Source of the DNA: Rhizophagus sp. LPA8_4_AMF
Lineage: Eukaryota > Glomeromycota > Glomeromycetes > Glomerales > Glomeraceae
DNA: 20,366 nucleotides
Assembly: GCA_021464525.1 (NCBI GenBank)
Contig: JADRCO010001314.1
Span: forward strand, 1 to 20,366
Reading direction: 5' to 3'
Position numbers and translations under genes: made by a program. Below are positions 9,112 through 19,030 of the stretch, piece after piece. How positions within the stretch are numbered: the first letter of the stretch is position 1; each line of letters starts with the position of its first letter. The notes under the pieces were generated by a model, which was given only the letters and a program-made list of their open reading frames with translations, ran no database searches and was not told where the DNA came from.

Positions 9112-9217
9112 TAATTTATAGGCGTGATTCTTCCGCAGAATCATGTGATGTTTTTTTTTTAAACAAGCAAAGATATTGATGATCATTTAACTAACCTCAA
9201 ATATCAAATATTTGTTT
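9112..9217 (-). promoter_or_regulatory. Promoter region of DM9 copy 3
   Basis: TATAAATTA on the gene strand at 9120-9112 sits about 30 bp before the ATG. TCACATGA lies at 9148-9141, and the conserved upstream box (plus strand GATCATTTAACTAACCTCAA) begins at 9181. Although the coding part is broken, the promoter elements are as well kept as in the intact copies. Confidence 0.4.
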
Positions 9218-9517
9218 TCGATACTTTCCGTATATATATATATATTATGATTCTTTTTAAAAATCCTTGTAAGACTATTTTATTAAACAACAATTCTTTA
9301 TTAGATTTAGTTTTAAATTCGGGCGAAATCCAAATTTATAAAACTAATTCCAAAAAATGCCTTCATACATTTTATAAATTATTTTAATTTTCTCGTATAT
9401 TTTCGTGAACATTACAAAAAGATTTGTATAACATTTTAAAAGAAAAAAAATAAAATAAATTACAATAAAATTTGAATTTTTTTTTAAAGATTCAAATAAT
9501 AATAATAATAATAGAAT

Positions 9518-10298
9518 TTAAGTTCTAAATGCAAATACAGAATAATTGGGAACCGGAACTTCACGTCCATTCGTAACATAATTCATCCCATCGATCAAAT
9601 GCTATTAAAAAAATAATAATTTTTTTTTTTTAAAAAAAAAAAAGCTCACTTATGATAAACGAATTAAAATTTTCATTAAGAAAAAAAAAAAAAAAAAAGC
9701 TTACTTGACCAGCTTTACCAATTCTGTCTTTTCCATTATGATGCGTTCTAGCGATATATAATTCTCTACCGTCCTGTTATTAAAAAGGAAAGTTGAAAAT
9801 GAAAATAGATCAAAAAGAGTATGAGATAGAAGAAAACTTACAGCTTCGTGACCTCCTTTCAGAGGAATAAAGAATTGTGGTCGGCAAGCTCCCGTACTTT
9901 TACAGTTTAATTAAAATAAATAAATCAACAAAATCTTGTTTCCTTTTTAAAACAACCAATATTTTGAAAAAAATAATTCTTACCATTCAACCCAATGAAA
10001 ATGAGATTTATCTCCGCTTAAAACTTCATACTCACGAAGAAATTCCTCTTTTCCGCCCCATCCAATAACGAGACATCCTCGTCTTTGATCTACATATCCT
10101 ATATGTAATCCACCATTAAAATAACCTCTACCGATTGCATGATCTCCTTCCCAGAATGAATTTGGTGGAATTTCTCCATTAGAAGCTCCGATCCATCTTG
10201 CTGCCTAAATAGTAAGGAAACTTTAGATTTATAGTCAAATGAAAAGTATTAAATTATCGAAAGATAATATTTACCCAATGTTCTTGTGCGACTGCCAT
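9518..10298 (-). CDS. DM9-repeat (DUF3421) protein, array copy 4
   Basis: Five exons on the minus strand: 10298-10275, 10204-9984, 9896-9842, 9773-9705 and 9601-9518. GT-AG introns are 70, 87, 68 and 103 bp. The product is 150 residues. The first repeat reads RWIGASNGEIPPNSFWEG, then AIGRGYFNGGLHIGYV, VIGWGGKEE and YEVLSGDK. The second reads FIPLKGGHEADGRELYIART, then HHNGKDRIGKAG and NYSVFAF. The DGRELYIA turn here is closest to canonical animal DM9 repeats; copies 1 and 2 carry one extra residue at that turn. Exon 5 is one codon longer than in the others. It is the farthest-upstream copy and differs from the rest at many codons, so it may be the oldest split. No signal peptide, so probably cytosolic. 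Confidence 0.85.
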
Positions 10299-10359
10299 TA
10301 TGTAGTAAATGAAAAATTATAATGTATTATGGAAGCGAAAAAGAGAAAAAGTATTTCAA

Positions 10360-10460
10360 TTTATATACATGAATTGTCTGCAGGATCATGGGAATATTTT
10401 ATTATAAATATTGATGATCATTTAACAATTACATGCATTTATTAAGAATCATTTAACTAA
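10360..10460 (-). promoter_or_regulatory. Promoter region of DM9 copy 4, with a doubled upstream box
   Basis: TATATAAATTGAAATAC on the gene strand (about 10351-10367) is about 55-65 bp before the ATG and matches copy 2. A TCCCATGA variant of the TCACATGA word lies at 10393-10386. The GATCATTTAAC box is present at 10416-10426 and again, as AATCATTTAACTAA, at about 10447-10460, so this copy carries two. Confidence 0.4.
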
Positions 10461-10480
10461 AATTGACTACAAATATCGAA

Positions 10481-11550
10481 ATCCGGCAATTAGTATGAAC
10501 CAAAATAATAATCATTAAAAAGAAAGTCAAAAGTTTCGAGAAAATCTTGGCTAAAAATTCTTGGCGGACTATAACAAATATATATATGTATATGAAATGA
10601 TTATTAAACAAAAACGAGTGTGGCTGAGTTATTCTTGGCAAAAACGAATACCTGTTGTAGTCTTGTAGATCAATGCATGAATAAAACATGTTAATGCTTC
10701 TCTTCGCGTGTACTACCTAATGTTCATCATATGTATAAAAAATTTAGTCTTACATTTATAGTATGTTTTTAAATTGATTTGTTAGTCTCTCAATATTTCC
10801 TCAATGTTTCCTAAATAATAATTCGCATATTCATATTATTACAATAATCAAATGTTTGAATCTACTTTTTAAGTAATTAGCCTATAAGCGATATCTTAAT
10901 TTCACTCCTAATGATGCAGATCAATGTTATGTTCACGACATTATCATATTTTGCCCCCTATGCACAGTACCTACAAAAAAGAACTCCCTTTTTCTACCGA
11001 TTTTATTAAATAATTTAATAAATACCTAGGTGTTATGCATAATAATATTATATAAGTTTTATACATTATCTACTAATAATAAAAACTCACGCGATGGTAG
11101 GGAGGTCAAACCTCTGAAATCTGGATATACCCGGGGTACTATGGCCCCTGTTATACGGTACTTCCTTAGAAGTTACACAAACTCTAGAAAACTCGCGTTT
11201 TATATTTTGCGTGATTAACCTTTAATTTTTATTATTATTATTATTATTATACAATCGAACATAACTTTTTTTTTTTGCTATAAAAAATCATAATTTTTTT
11301 TTTTTTTTATATTTCTATATGTATGATACAAGTTAAAAATAAATGATACGCGTCATCTAGACCTTTTTTTCTATTAAATAAAATGTAAGTTATAATATTG
11401 TTCACACAGTGAAACTTGAATAAATTGATAAAAAGTGAAAACTAAATACATATAAAAATCAAGTACTAAATATATTTGAAAAATTATTAAATATTATAAA
11501 TTAATAAAATAAATAAGATAAAGTATATATTAAAAATTAATCATAATTTT
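10481..11550. other. Intergenic spacer with a small GC-richer patch
   Basis: No gene is supported. Most is AT-rich, with an (ATT)n run at 11230-11250. The patch 11085-11170 is clearly less AT-rich and holds small inverted repeats: GAGGT-CAA-ACCTC at about 11101-11113 and GGGG/CCCC arms around CCCGGGGTACTATGGCCCC. It is listed again among the findings. The 62-codon plus-strand frame through it has no protein-like features. Confidence 0.5.
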
Positions 11551-11556
11551 TTTATT
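11551..11556 (-). terminator. Polyadenylation signal of the 776-residue membrane-protein gene
   Basis: AATAAA on the minus strand, about 30 bp past the stop codon of the last exon (11585-11587). The distance is typical for a fungal 3' end and supports the extra exon placed there. Confidence 0.45.
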
Positions 11557-11584
11557 ATTTAAAGAAAAGGGGAATCCGAATTAT

Positions 11585-14208
11585 TTATGCTTGCACCTCA
11601 TTGTCATCTGCATAACCAGAGATATCAAAATCATAAGTATCAGAATTTGAATCTCGATGATTTGCTTTCTCATTTCCGGAATCATGTTCAGATTCAAGTG
11701 TTGATGACTGTTGTTTATTATTCTTAAATCAAAAATTAAAACGTAAGCTTTTTTTTCTTAATTCAATCCGAAAGAATTTATTTATTATTAAATATTAATT
11801 ATTACTTACTTGAACATTTATAACATCATTTTTTTTTATAAGGATTGATTTTTTCGGATTTGAAACTTTAATCTCTTCTTGATTAGGTTCCGTTCGGAAA
11901 CGCACTGATTTCTTACGTACAACTTTACCATCATTCTCCTTTGTTACATCCTCATTGTTTTTAGTCTCATTATTTTTTGTCACTATTTCAGAATCGGATT
12001 CATTATTTAAATCAATTTTCTTTTCCACTTTTGTATTCAAAATCTTTTCTGCATGTCTTTTAAGTCTATCAAGATCATACATTGGTTTAGGACCTACTTG
12101 AGCCGCGGTACCTGTCATAATAGGAGCACTTATTTCACTTATTTCGGAACGGAAAGCAGTGTCGCCATCGACCTTTTCGATTTTCATATTTGATTGACTT
12201 GGTTGAATGAACCGAGTTGTAATTGGCTGCGTCACATTCAATTGATTTTCTGATTTACCAGATGGTTCATCTACGAGTTCAATAACCATATTTGATTGCG
12301 TAGGTTCAATGTATCTCATGGCAGCTGATTGTGGTAAATCATGATCATGGTTAAGATTCGATGGTGGAACTTTTGGAATGTTATTTTCAGATGCAATTTC
12401 AATTCGACTCATCCCGTGAGTAGGTTGAACTGAATACATACTACTTGCTTGACTATCTGGTCGATTAGAATTTTCATTTGTTGAAGTAGTAGGTATGTCA
12501 CTTAATAATTTTGTAAACGAGCTACCACTAATATGTGAAAGATCTTTTGACAGTGTAGAAGGTACATTTTCATTATGTATAATGCTTGCAATCATATCAT
12601 CTAATTCTTTAAGTTCGTTATTAGTAACTTCTGAAATTATTGTAAAATCTTCATTCATATCGTTCATAATGTTAGGATCCTGATACGATATTGAAGAACT
12701 ATTTTGATCATTTGTAGGAACTGGTTCACTTTTGGAAAATGATGGTGAACGTTGGGAATCTTCAAGAGAATGAGGTGAATGTGGTGGACTTCTGTATTGC
12801 TGAGGTTGATATGGACTTTTTGAAGATAATAATGTTCCTTGAGTCAGTTCTATAGAATATTGTTGTTGAAAGTGTTGAGAGTTCCTGTAAGATTGATTAT
12901 TTTGTGGTCCTTCGTACGAATTTGGTTGATATGATTGTTCTCTTTGCTGAGAATTAGGATTGAAAGGTGGTTGTGATAAGTATTGTGACGGATAATCATC
13001 TTGTGATGGACCTCGGTACGGATTTGGCGGATACGATGGTGTATTAGGAGTGTTAGGAGTATTAGGAGTGTACGGTGACTGTGATAAATATGGTGACGGA
13101 AAATCATCTTGATACATATTTGGCGGATACGGAGGTGTATTAGGAGTGTTAGGGGTATTGGGAGGGAATTGTGATTGTGGTAAATATGGTGACGGGTAAT
13201 CATCTTGTGATGGATCTCGGTACGTATTTGGTGGATACGGTGATGTATTAGGAGTGTTAGAAGTATTAGAAGTGAAATGTGATTGTGGTAAATATGGGGA
13301 TGAATACCCATCTCGTGATGATCTTTTGTATGAATCTGATGGATATGAAGGATCATTTTGTTGGAAATTAGGAGGGAATTGTGGTTGTAATAAATGAGAT
13401 GAATCATCATCCAGTGATGGTCCTCTAAATGAATCTGATGAATTTGATAGAACTTCTTGTTTGGAATTAGAAGTTTGTGGTAAATAAGGTGATGAATGCG
13501 ATATATCCCTAGATGAAGGATCTACGGGATACTTATTTTGTAAAAAGTTATTATTAACGGAAGGCGGTCCTAATTGTGATTCGTTTGAATTCGGAGATGA
13601 AGTACTGATAAATTGAGAGACATTATGATCTATCATTATCGGAGAGATATTTCCATGGTCATCTCTTAATTTTTGTGAAGGGTAAGACTTGTAATCACCG
13701 CTTCGTTCAGTATCACTGGATTTTTTACTATCACCAACTATCTTCCTTCTAATAAATATTCCAATTAGACCTAAAACAACCAAAGCTCCACCAGCCAGAC
13801 CGAGCATTTCAGCCCCACTAACACCATTATCATTATTTTCTGATACGGCGTTTTCTATAGTTTTATTATTATTTATTGTACTATTGTCTATAATCGGAGG
13901 CACGGTAGGAAAAGGAGCTAAAAATTCTTCATTAGGATTGGTATTTGTAGGAGTAGGAGCTGTGGTTTAACGAGAAGTTTTGAATTTTTTTTAATTAGTA
14001 TAAAAATATGTAGATTTTTTTTTTTAATCATTATATATTTATTTTATTATGAATTTTTATTATAATCGAACTTTCAAATAACAACAATTTTTTAGTAATT
14101 AAATACTTGAAAGATTATATTAAAAAAGATCATCAATAAAAGAAATTTTTACAAGTTATACTAACCTTTTTGACGTTTCTGTAACCGAATAACGTTTACG
14201 AAAGACAT
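11585..14208 (-). CDS. Single-pass membrane protein with long Pro/Asn/Ser-rich repeat tail
   Basis: Proposed exons: 14208-14166 (ATG, donor GTTAGT), 13959-11810 and 11722-11585. The frame runs past 11810 only six codons, and that point is a perfect donor (CAA|GTAAGT). An acceptor at 11723-11724 leads to 45 more acidic residues ending NEVQA. Exon sizes 43, 2150 and 138 nt keep phase and give 776 residues. Residues about 64-85 (LGLAGGALVVLGLIGIFIRR) are one transmembrane helix with a basic stop-transfer end, so the short Thr/Asn-rich N-terminus is probably outside and the approximately 690-residue tail inside. The tail has about five 32-37-residue repeats (YPPN-x-YR-x-PSQDDYPS-x-YL-x-Q), three QSNM-x-IE-like motifs, a Lys-rich coiled-coil-like part and a basic KKSVRF motif. 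There is no catalytic domain. The first exon lacks a signal peptide and is the weakest part of the model; another 5' exon is possible. Confidence 0.7.
12164..12445 (-). repeat. Three copies of a short linear motif in the cytoplasmic tail
   Basis: In protein order the motif reads YSVQPTHGMSRIEIASE, RYIEPTQSNMVIELVDE and RFIQPSQSNMKIEKVDG, at residues about 522-537, 563-579 and 599-613 of the proposed product. The pattern (aromatic)-I/V-x-P-T/S-Q/H-x-x-M-x-IE is held while the linkers vary, which suggests a repeated docking site for one partner. Confidence 0.7.
12884..13354 (-). repeat. Tandem 32-37-residue repeats within the membrane protein gene
   Basis: About five imperfect units with the core YPPN-x-Y-x-x-PSQDDYPSPYL-x-Q, each followed by two or three Asn-Thr-Pro triplets. 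DNA similarity among units is high (recurrent GTATTAGGAGTGTTAGGAGT on the plus strand), so unit number could change by slippage. A 186-codon frame on the same strand in another frame is a by-product of this repetition. Confidence 0.85.
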
Positions 14209-16919
14209 TGCTATAACTTTGAAAATAAGAATGTGATAAGTACGTACATAAATGTTACTTGGTTTAAAATTTATTATTAAAAGATATAAATATTTACCGA
14301 AAAATACAGCATTTAAAGTCCAAAACGAAGAAAAAAAAAAATTTTTTTAGGGAAACGAGATTATATGTAAATATTAAGGGGAAAAGGGTAAAAAAGGTTA
14401 TTGGTATAAAATAAAGGAAAGGAAGATTAAATAAAAGAACGAAACGATAATATCTAAAGTCTAATTTTTTTTTTTCCTCTGCGTATAAAGAAGGACGCAA
14501 AGGGTTTCCTGTTAAGAGAAAAATTTCAAAAGGCATTCGAAATAATTTATTTACAAGATGTACAGTAACACAAAAAAATTTATAAGGTGAGTACCAATCA
14601 AGAGATTTTGATCGTTGTCTTAATATATCATTGTAATTAATTGTAAGGTCACAAATTTTTTTATTATTATCAGCTATTGCATTGTTTACTTGAATACAAC
14701 CGGTCTAATACTAAAGAAAAACAAATATATAAAAAGCAAAAAAATAAAAAAATAAAAAAATATTTTTTTTTTTTGTTGTTGAAAAAATTGTGAATTGTTT
14801 ACTTTTTGTGGAAATTCAATTTTCTTCTTAATTCGTTACGTTAAAGATCACACGGTTGAACTTGCTGATCAATTTTCCACTAACTAAAAATAAAAAATAA
14901 TTAAAACTTACCCACCTGTCAAAAAAAAATAATTAAAATTATTAGAAATACACTAATTCAGTAACGGTAAATCGAAACAAAATCTCGGTACATAATAAAA
15001 AAAATTTTATCCGAAATTTAAGATTTTTTTTTTTTTTTTTAAAACGTTTAATTTAAGTAATTTCGGTAGTTTGCATGAAGAGATTAATAATAATAATAAT
15101 AATTGATGATACAAAGAATACAAAGATATAAACATTTAATCTCTCTTATCAAATTGATTATATTTTTATATTTTTAATCAGTTTTTTAATCATATAATCA
15201 AAATAATCAAAATCATTTTAAAAAGGGAAAATTATAAAAAATCAGAAATTTTCCTTTTTAAAACAATTTTGGATGTAGAATTTCATAATGAATATTTTAT
15301 TTTGCATATTTCATGTGATTCAGAACCAGTATATCATGAATAATATCAGGTGATTTAATTGTATTTAAATACCTTTTACTTGATTTGGCCGTTATATTAG
15401 TGTGATCTGTGGGCCAACATTACAAATATGTTTAATTAATTTCTAATACGCCTTAAACCATTATAAATTTGGCTTAGTTAAAATTAATTGGAAAAAAAAT
15501 AAAACTGCGGGATAAATTAAACGACGGGGGATATATACCGTTTATGAGCTGATTACGATAGTGTACATTTAAAATATATTTTTAGAATCCTAGAAAATAC
15601 GTAATTTTTTTTTTTTTTAAAAAAATGTATTTAAAATATTTAAAATAATATTATCAGTTATATTTTACTTATTCTATTTTTGAAAAGATAAAAAAATTCA
15701 ACTTATATTATATATATACATATAATAAATACTACTTCAACCATAAAGAGTATCGATTTACGATTTATATCCTAGTACATTTCTTTAATTTAGATTTAAT
15801 TTAGATTATAACTTTGTCAAAGTCTCCTTTGTCATTCCCCTTGATTTTCTTTAATCCTCCGCGTAAATTCTTCTTTTATCGAAGAAAATATATATATATA
15901 TATATATGTATAATATTTAAATGACGAAATAAGTGATGATTATTTTTTATTAACTCCGATTTTTTATTACTAATGAAATTTAATGATTAAATGAAAGAAT
16001 TTTCATTAATACATCGTTCATGAACTTTTCGTTATAAAAATTATTTGTTTTTGGAAAAAAAGGAAATAAGGGAAAAATCATTGTCCTCATTGAAAATATT
16101 CAAAAAATGATGATCAAAAAGTAAACAATTATATAATAATATTTATAATATTTATATTTACTGTAAAAAGTGGTGATAATGAATGATGTGTTACCTGTTA
16201 CCTCATGAAAAAGCCTCATCCAAAGTGAGATATAATTTTAAATATAATTTATGATGTAGATATGATCGAATGTTAAATATTACTCGATCAAATAAAAAGT
16301 AGATATATTTATTTATCATTTTTTGATTTGGAAGGTGAACAATCATTAGGTTGGAATTCTGTTGGGATTTATTTTACATTTACATTCCGGCAACAAACGG
16401 TAACAAAAAATTTCTTAACGGGTTTATTCGGATAATCCTCAATGACAAGACTCCGAACTCCGAAATGATAATTATCGATTTGGGAATATTTTCTTAATGA
16501 TATTATAATTATTGAAGAACTTTTTTGTATCGTAAAGAGGAGTTTAATTTTTTTCTCTCTAAATCCTCAAATTATTTTGTTATTAAAGAAATTTTTTTTA
16601 CGTAAGATTATATATATATAAAAATAGTTTTTTTTTAAATTTTATTTTTTTTGGTTTATGTAGTTTTTTATTGGTTAATTAAAATAAAATACCTATTTTT
16701 GTCTGATTTCCCCAAACAAGCCTTGCATTAATAGTCATTTGAATATTCTAAATTAAGTTTAAGTATAAAAACGATTTGTGTTCTCCTATTTACCGAATTT
16801 TTTATAAAGAAAAAAAAAAAAAAAACTCTGTTTTTTTTTAAATATAATACATGGTGTGGTACTACTTTAAAGATTTCAAAACCAACGATTTTTTTTCCAC
16901 TTGAAAAAAAAAAAAAAAT
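14209..16919. other. Shared upstream spacer between two divergent membrane-protein genes
   Basis: About 2.7 kb with no gene I can defend. It has poly-A/T runs, (AAT)n at about 15083-15104, (AT)n at about 15889-15907 and ATTTAGATTTA-type short repeats near 15790. Three local oddities are covered separately: an open minus-strand frame at 14294-14704, a good plus-strand intron-like pair at 14586/14672, and a short protein-like frame near 15260-15343. The last 16 bases before the ATG at 16920 are an A-run. TATA-like strings occur at about 16609-16620. Confidence 0.5.
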
Positions 16920-18280
16920 ATGAAACACTTCATGTTATTATTATTATTTTTAATATTAGTGAAATTTAATTCGAAATTTATCGTTCATGCACAATTAAGT
17001 AGTAATAATTCAAATTGTACTTCAAAAATTGATTCTCCATGTGCAAAATTAGACGAATTATTGGCTCCTTGTGGTTCAAAAATTGCTCCTCCTCCTGCTA
17101 ATATTCAATCATACGAATATACCGTTAATAGTAAGTTACATTTATTAATTTTTAATTTTTATTTTATTAAAAAAAAAGAAGAAAAAAATTAAAGTTAAAA
17201 AAAAAAAATATTTTTTCTAATTTTTCAAAAAAAAAAATCATTTTTTTTTTTTTAGATAAAAATTTAGCAAGTTGTATGTGTGATCAAAATGCTTATGATA
17301 CGCTCTCATCTTGTGTATCTTGTTATTCGAATGGCAACAATAATATAAAAGCTGCTGATTTTAAGGATTATCAAAAATCTTGTAAAAATTATGGTTTTAC
17401 ATTTGGTCCACCAATTAAAGAAGATTCTTCACCAACTTCGAGTATTGCAGTAAAAGTTTCAATAGGAATTGCTGGTTTCGTATTTGTACTTGGATGTGCT
17501 CTAATTTGGTTTTGGTATAAAAAGAAATCTAATTCAATGAATAAAGATGAAGAATTTAATCGTGAAATCATTTTAACAGAACAAGAAAGGTCTGCTCATC
17601 AACCTCATCCATCATCAAATAATGAGACTTCATCTCCTAATAATAATTCAAAATCATCAAATCAAAGATTATCTAGCAATAGTACACAATCTCCGAATTC
17701 AAGATTATCAATTAATAGTTCATCATCACAGAATCAAAGGTTACCAAATAATAGTTCATCATCTCCGACTCAAAGATTTTCAAGTAATAGTTCATCATCT
17801 CCGACTCAAAGATTTTCAAATAATCCACAATTACCAATACAAAGGTTATCTAATAATTCACAAATAACAACTCGATTACCAAGTAATTATTCTCATTCAT
17901 CATCATCTCCTAGCAGTTATTCTCGATCATCAACTGAAGGTTTAATACTTAGCACTGAACCTAGTCTTCCAACTCGTCCAAGTTTATATACTCCTCCTAG
18001 TATAATTCAAGTTCCACCACAATCTCAATATTTTGTTCCACGTTATAATATTCCACCTCAACAACCTCATTTTCTTCCACAACAACCTACTTATTCACTA
18101 ATTCAACCACCTTCCGCACAAACGTATACACATCCACCTCCACAACTTCCTCATTTTAATAATGGTAATTCACTTCCTGGTCCTGATCCCATTTTTTCGA
18201 GAATTCCCCTTCCTCCTCCCCCTCCTCCCACTAGTAATTATTATACCCCTAGTAATTATTATGGTGGTAATAATAGTTAG
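16920..18280 (+). CDS. Secretory-pathway single-pass membrane protein, Cys-rich ectodomain and repeat tail
   Basis: Two exons, 16920-17130 and 17256-18280, joined by a 125-bp intron (GTAAGT ... poly-T TAG). Sizes 211 and 1025 nt keep phase and give 411 residues. Residues 1-25 are a signal peptide (MLLLLFLILVKF core, cut near VHAQ). The ectodomain (about 26-130) has eight cysteines at 33, 41, 51, 77, 79, 90, 93 and 113, with C-M-C and C-V-S-C pairs recalling Cys-rich domains of uncharacterised fungal membrane proteins. Residues about 134-157 (VSIGIAGFVFVLGCALIWFW) are the membrane helix, followed by YKKK. The cytoplasmic tail starts charged, then has Asn/Ser-rich 12-residue repeats (about 204-274), then a Pro/Gln-rich part with a run of seven prolines near the end that could bind SH3, WW or EVH1 domains. 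The layout recalls fungal wall sensors. Function is unknown. Confidence 0.85.
17660..17872 (+). repeat. 36-bp coding tandem repeat
   Basis: About six units of 12 codons, consensus (N/T)QR(L/F)SSNSSSSP. Two adjacent units at about 17749-17783 and 17785-17819 are almost identical at the DNA level, so recent slippage is likely. The 81-codon frame at 17622-17867 in another frame is a product of this repeat. Confidence 0.85.
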
Positions 18281-18405
18281 AATATACTATATATTACCAA
18301 CGAGTTTATAGTTGTTTTAAATTATATATTCGTTATGTTAAATAATGTTTCTAAATGTACTTTAATTTTGTATAATATTGTTCAACTGTAACTTTATCAT
18401 TTGTA

Positions 18406-18411
18406 AATAAA
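18406..18411 (+). terminator. Polyadenylation signal of the Cys-rich membrane-protein gene
   Basis: AATAAA about 125 bp after the stop codon, preceded by TTTGTA and followed by a T/A-rich stretch. It is the first canonical hexamer downstream of the gene. Confidence 0.5.
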
Positions 18412-19030
18412 CTGATTTATATTTTATAATGTTAGTGTATATTAATATATTAGAGTCTAATTCCAAACGGACATCTATTAGAAATCGTCATAAGCAAATA
18501 AAGGAGGGATTCGTATCGCATTTATTTTCAAGAAATAAAATAATTTTTGATTAATTTAGAAAAAGTATTAGGATTTTGGAAATTTGAAAATTTTTGAACA
18601 TTTTAAACAGTGAATAACCGTTTAAATCAGAAAATTGTATCTTACATAAATTTGTTTAATTTGTCGATAAAAATGTCAACCCAGGAAGATTGAACACACA
18701 TTCGTGCCTCCTTTTTATGAATAACTCGGTCTTTGGATTAAGCTCTACAATTTAAAAAAAGCATCAAAATAATCTTCATGTTACCGTGAATATAATCACG
18801 TGCAAATTCTCGGGACAAAGTTTAGCCGATAAAGTCAGTTCTTAACGTATGCAGGAACTAAACAAAATTGGTAATTATAATTTCAGTCTAATCCAAAATT
18901 ATTTCAACCGTTTTATTATTGGATTATATCAACGAACAAAGGGCAAATTGTCAGTAGTTCGATGATGACCTATTATTAGTCATGTTATTTATTTATCTTT
19001 TTTTTTAAAAAAAAAATAATCTAAACTATC
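18412..19030. other. Intergenic spacer
   Basis: No ORF or RNA gene is supported. Two small palindromes stand out: ATTAGA-G-TCTAAT at 18449-18461, and CGTGA-6 bp-TCACG at 18785-18800, the latter overlapping an E-box-like CACGTG. Either could bind a dimeric regulator of the gene starting at 19031; this is inference from shape only. Confidence 0.4.

Larger units (their letters stand above)
5655..10480 (-). repeat. Tandem array of four DM9-gene units (about 1.1-1.3 kb each)
   Basis: Four head-to-tail units each carry the same five exons, the same exon phases, a shared 5' box and a shared 3' flank. Start codons lie at 6675, 7828, 9082 and 10298, spaced 1153, 1254 and 1216 bp. Unit junctions are marked by a recurring TTCGG-x-(C/A)-GAAT-like word at about 6880, 7980 and 9318. 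The 3' flanks share text such as CATAAATTATTTATATTTTCTCGTG (5746 onward, 20-base core conserved) and a GTTCAGAGGGTTCT-like word. Duplication therefore copied promoter, gene and 3' flank together. Introns and flanks have diverged more than exons, which suggests purifying selection on the protein. Confidence 0.88.

Noticed and set aside
5655-10480. Regular repeats that might suggest a CRISPR-like or satellite array
   Set aside because: The repeat unit is more than 1 kb and contains a spliced gene, so this is gene duplication.
12495-12683. 62-codon plus-strand frame
   Set aside because: Antisense to the long membrane-protein exon; no independent support.
12850-13410. 186-codon His/Ile-rich minus-strand frame
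   Set aside because: It lies within the repeat region of the membrane protein, in another frame, and repeats only because the DNA repeats.
14294-14536. 80-codon minus-strand frame starting with an internal Met
   Set aside because: It is the tail of the longer open frame discussed for 14294-14704. The Phe-rich end comes from poly-T runs and does not look like a membrane protein.
16728-16928. 66-codon minus-strand frame
   Set aside because: Mostly translated A/T runs, overlapping the start of the signal-peptide gene on the other strand.
17622-17867. 81-codon plus-strand frame rich in His and Ile
   Set aside because: Alternative frame of the 36-bp coding repeat; no signal of selection or start context.
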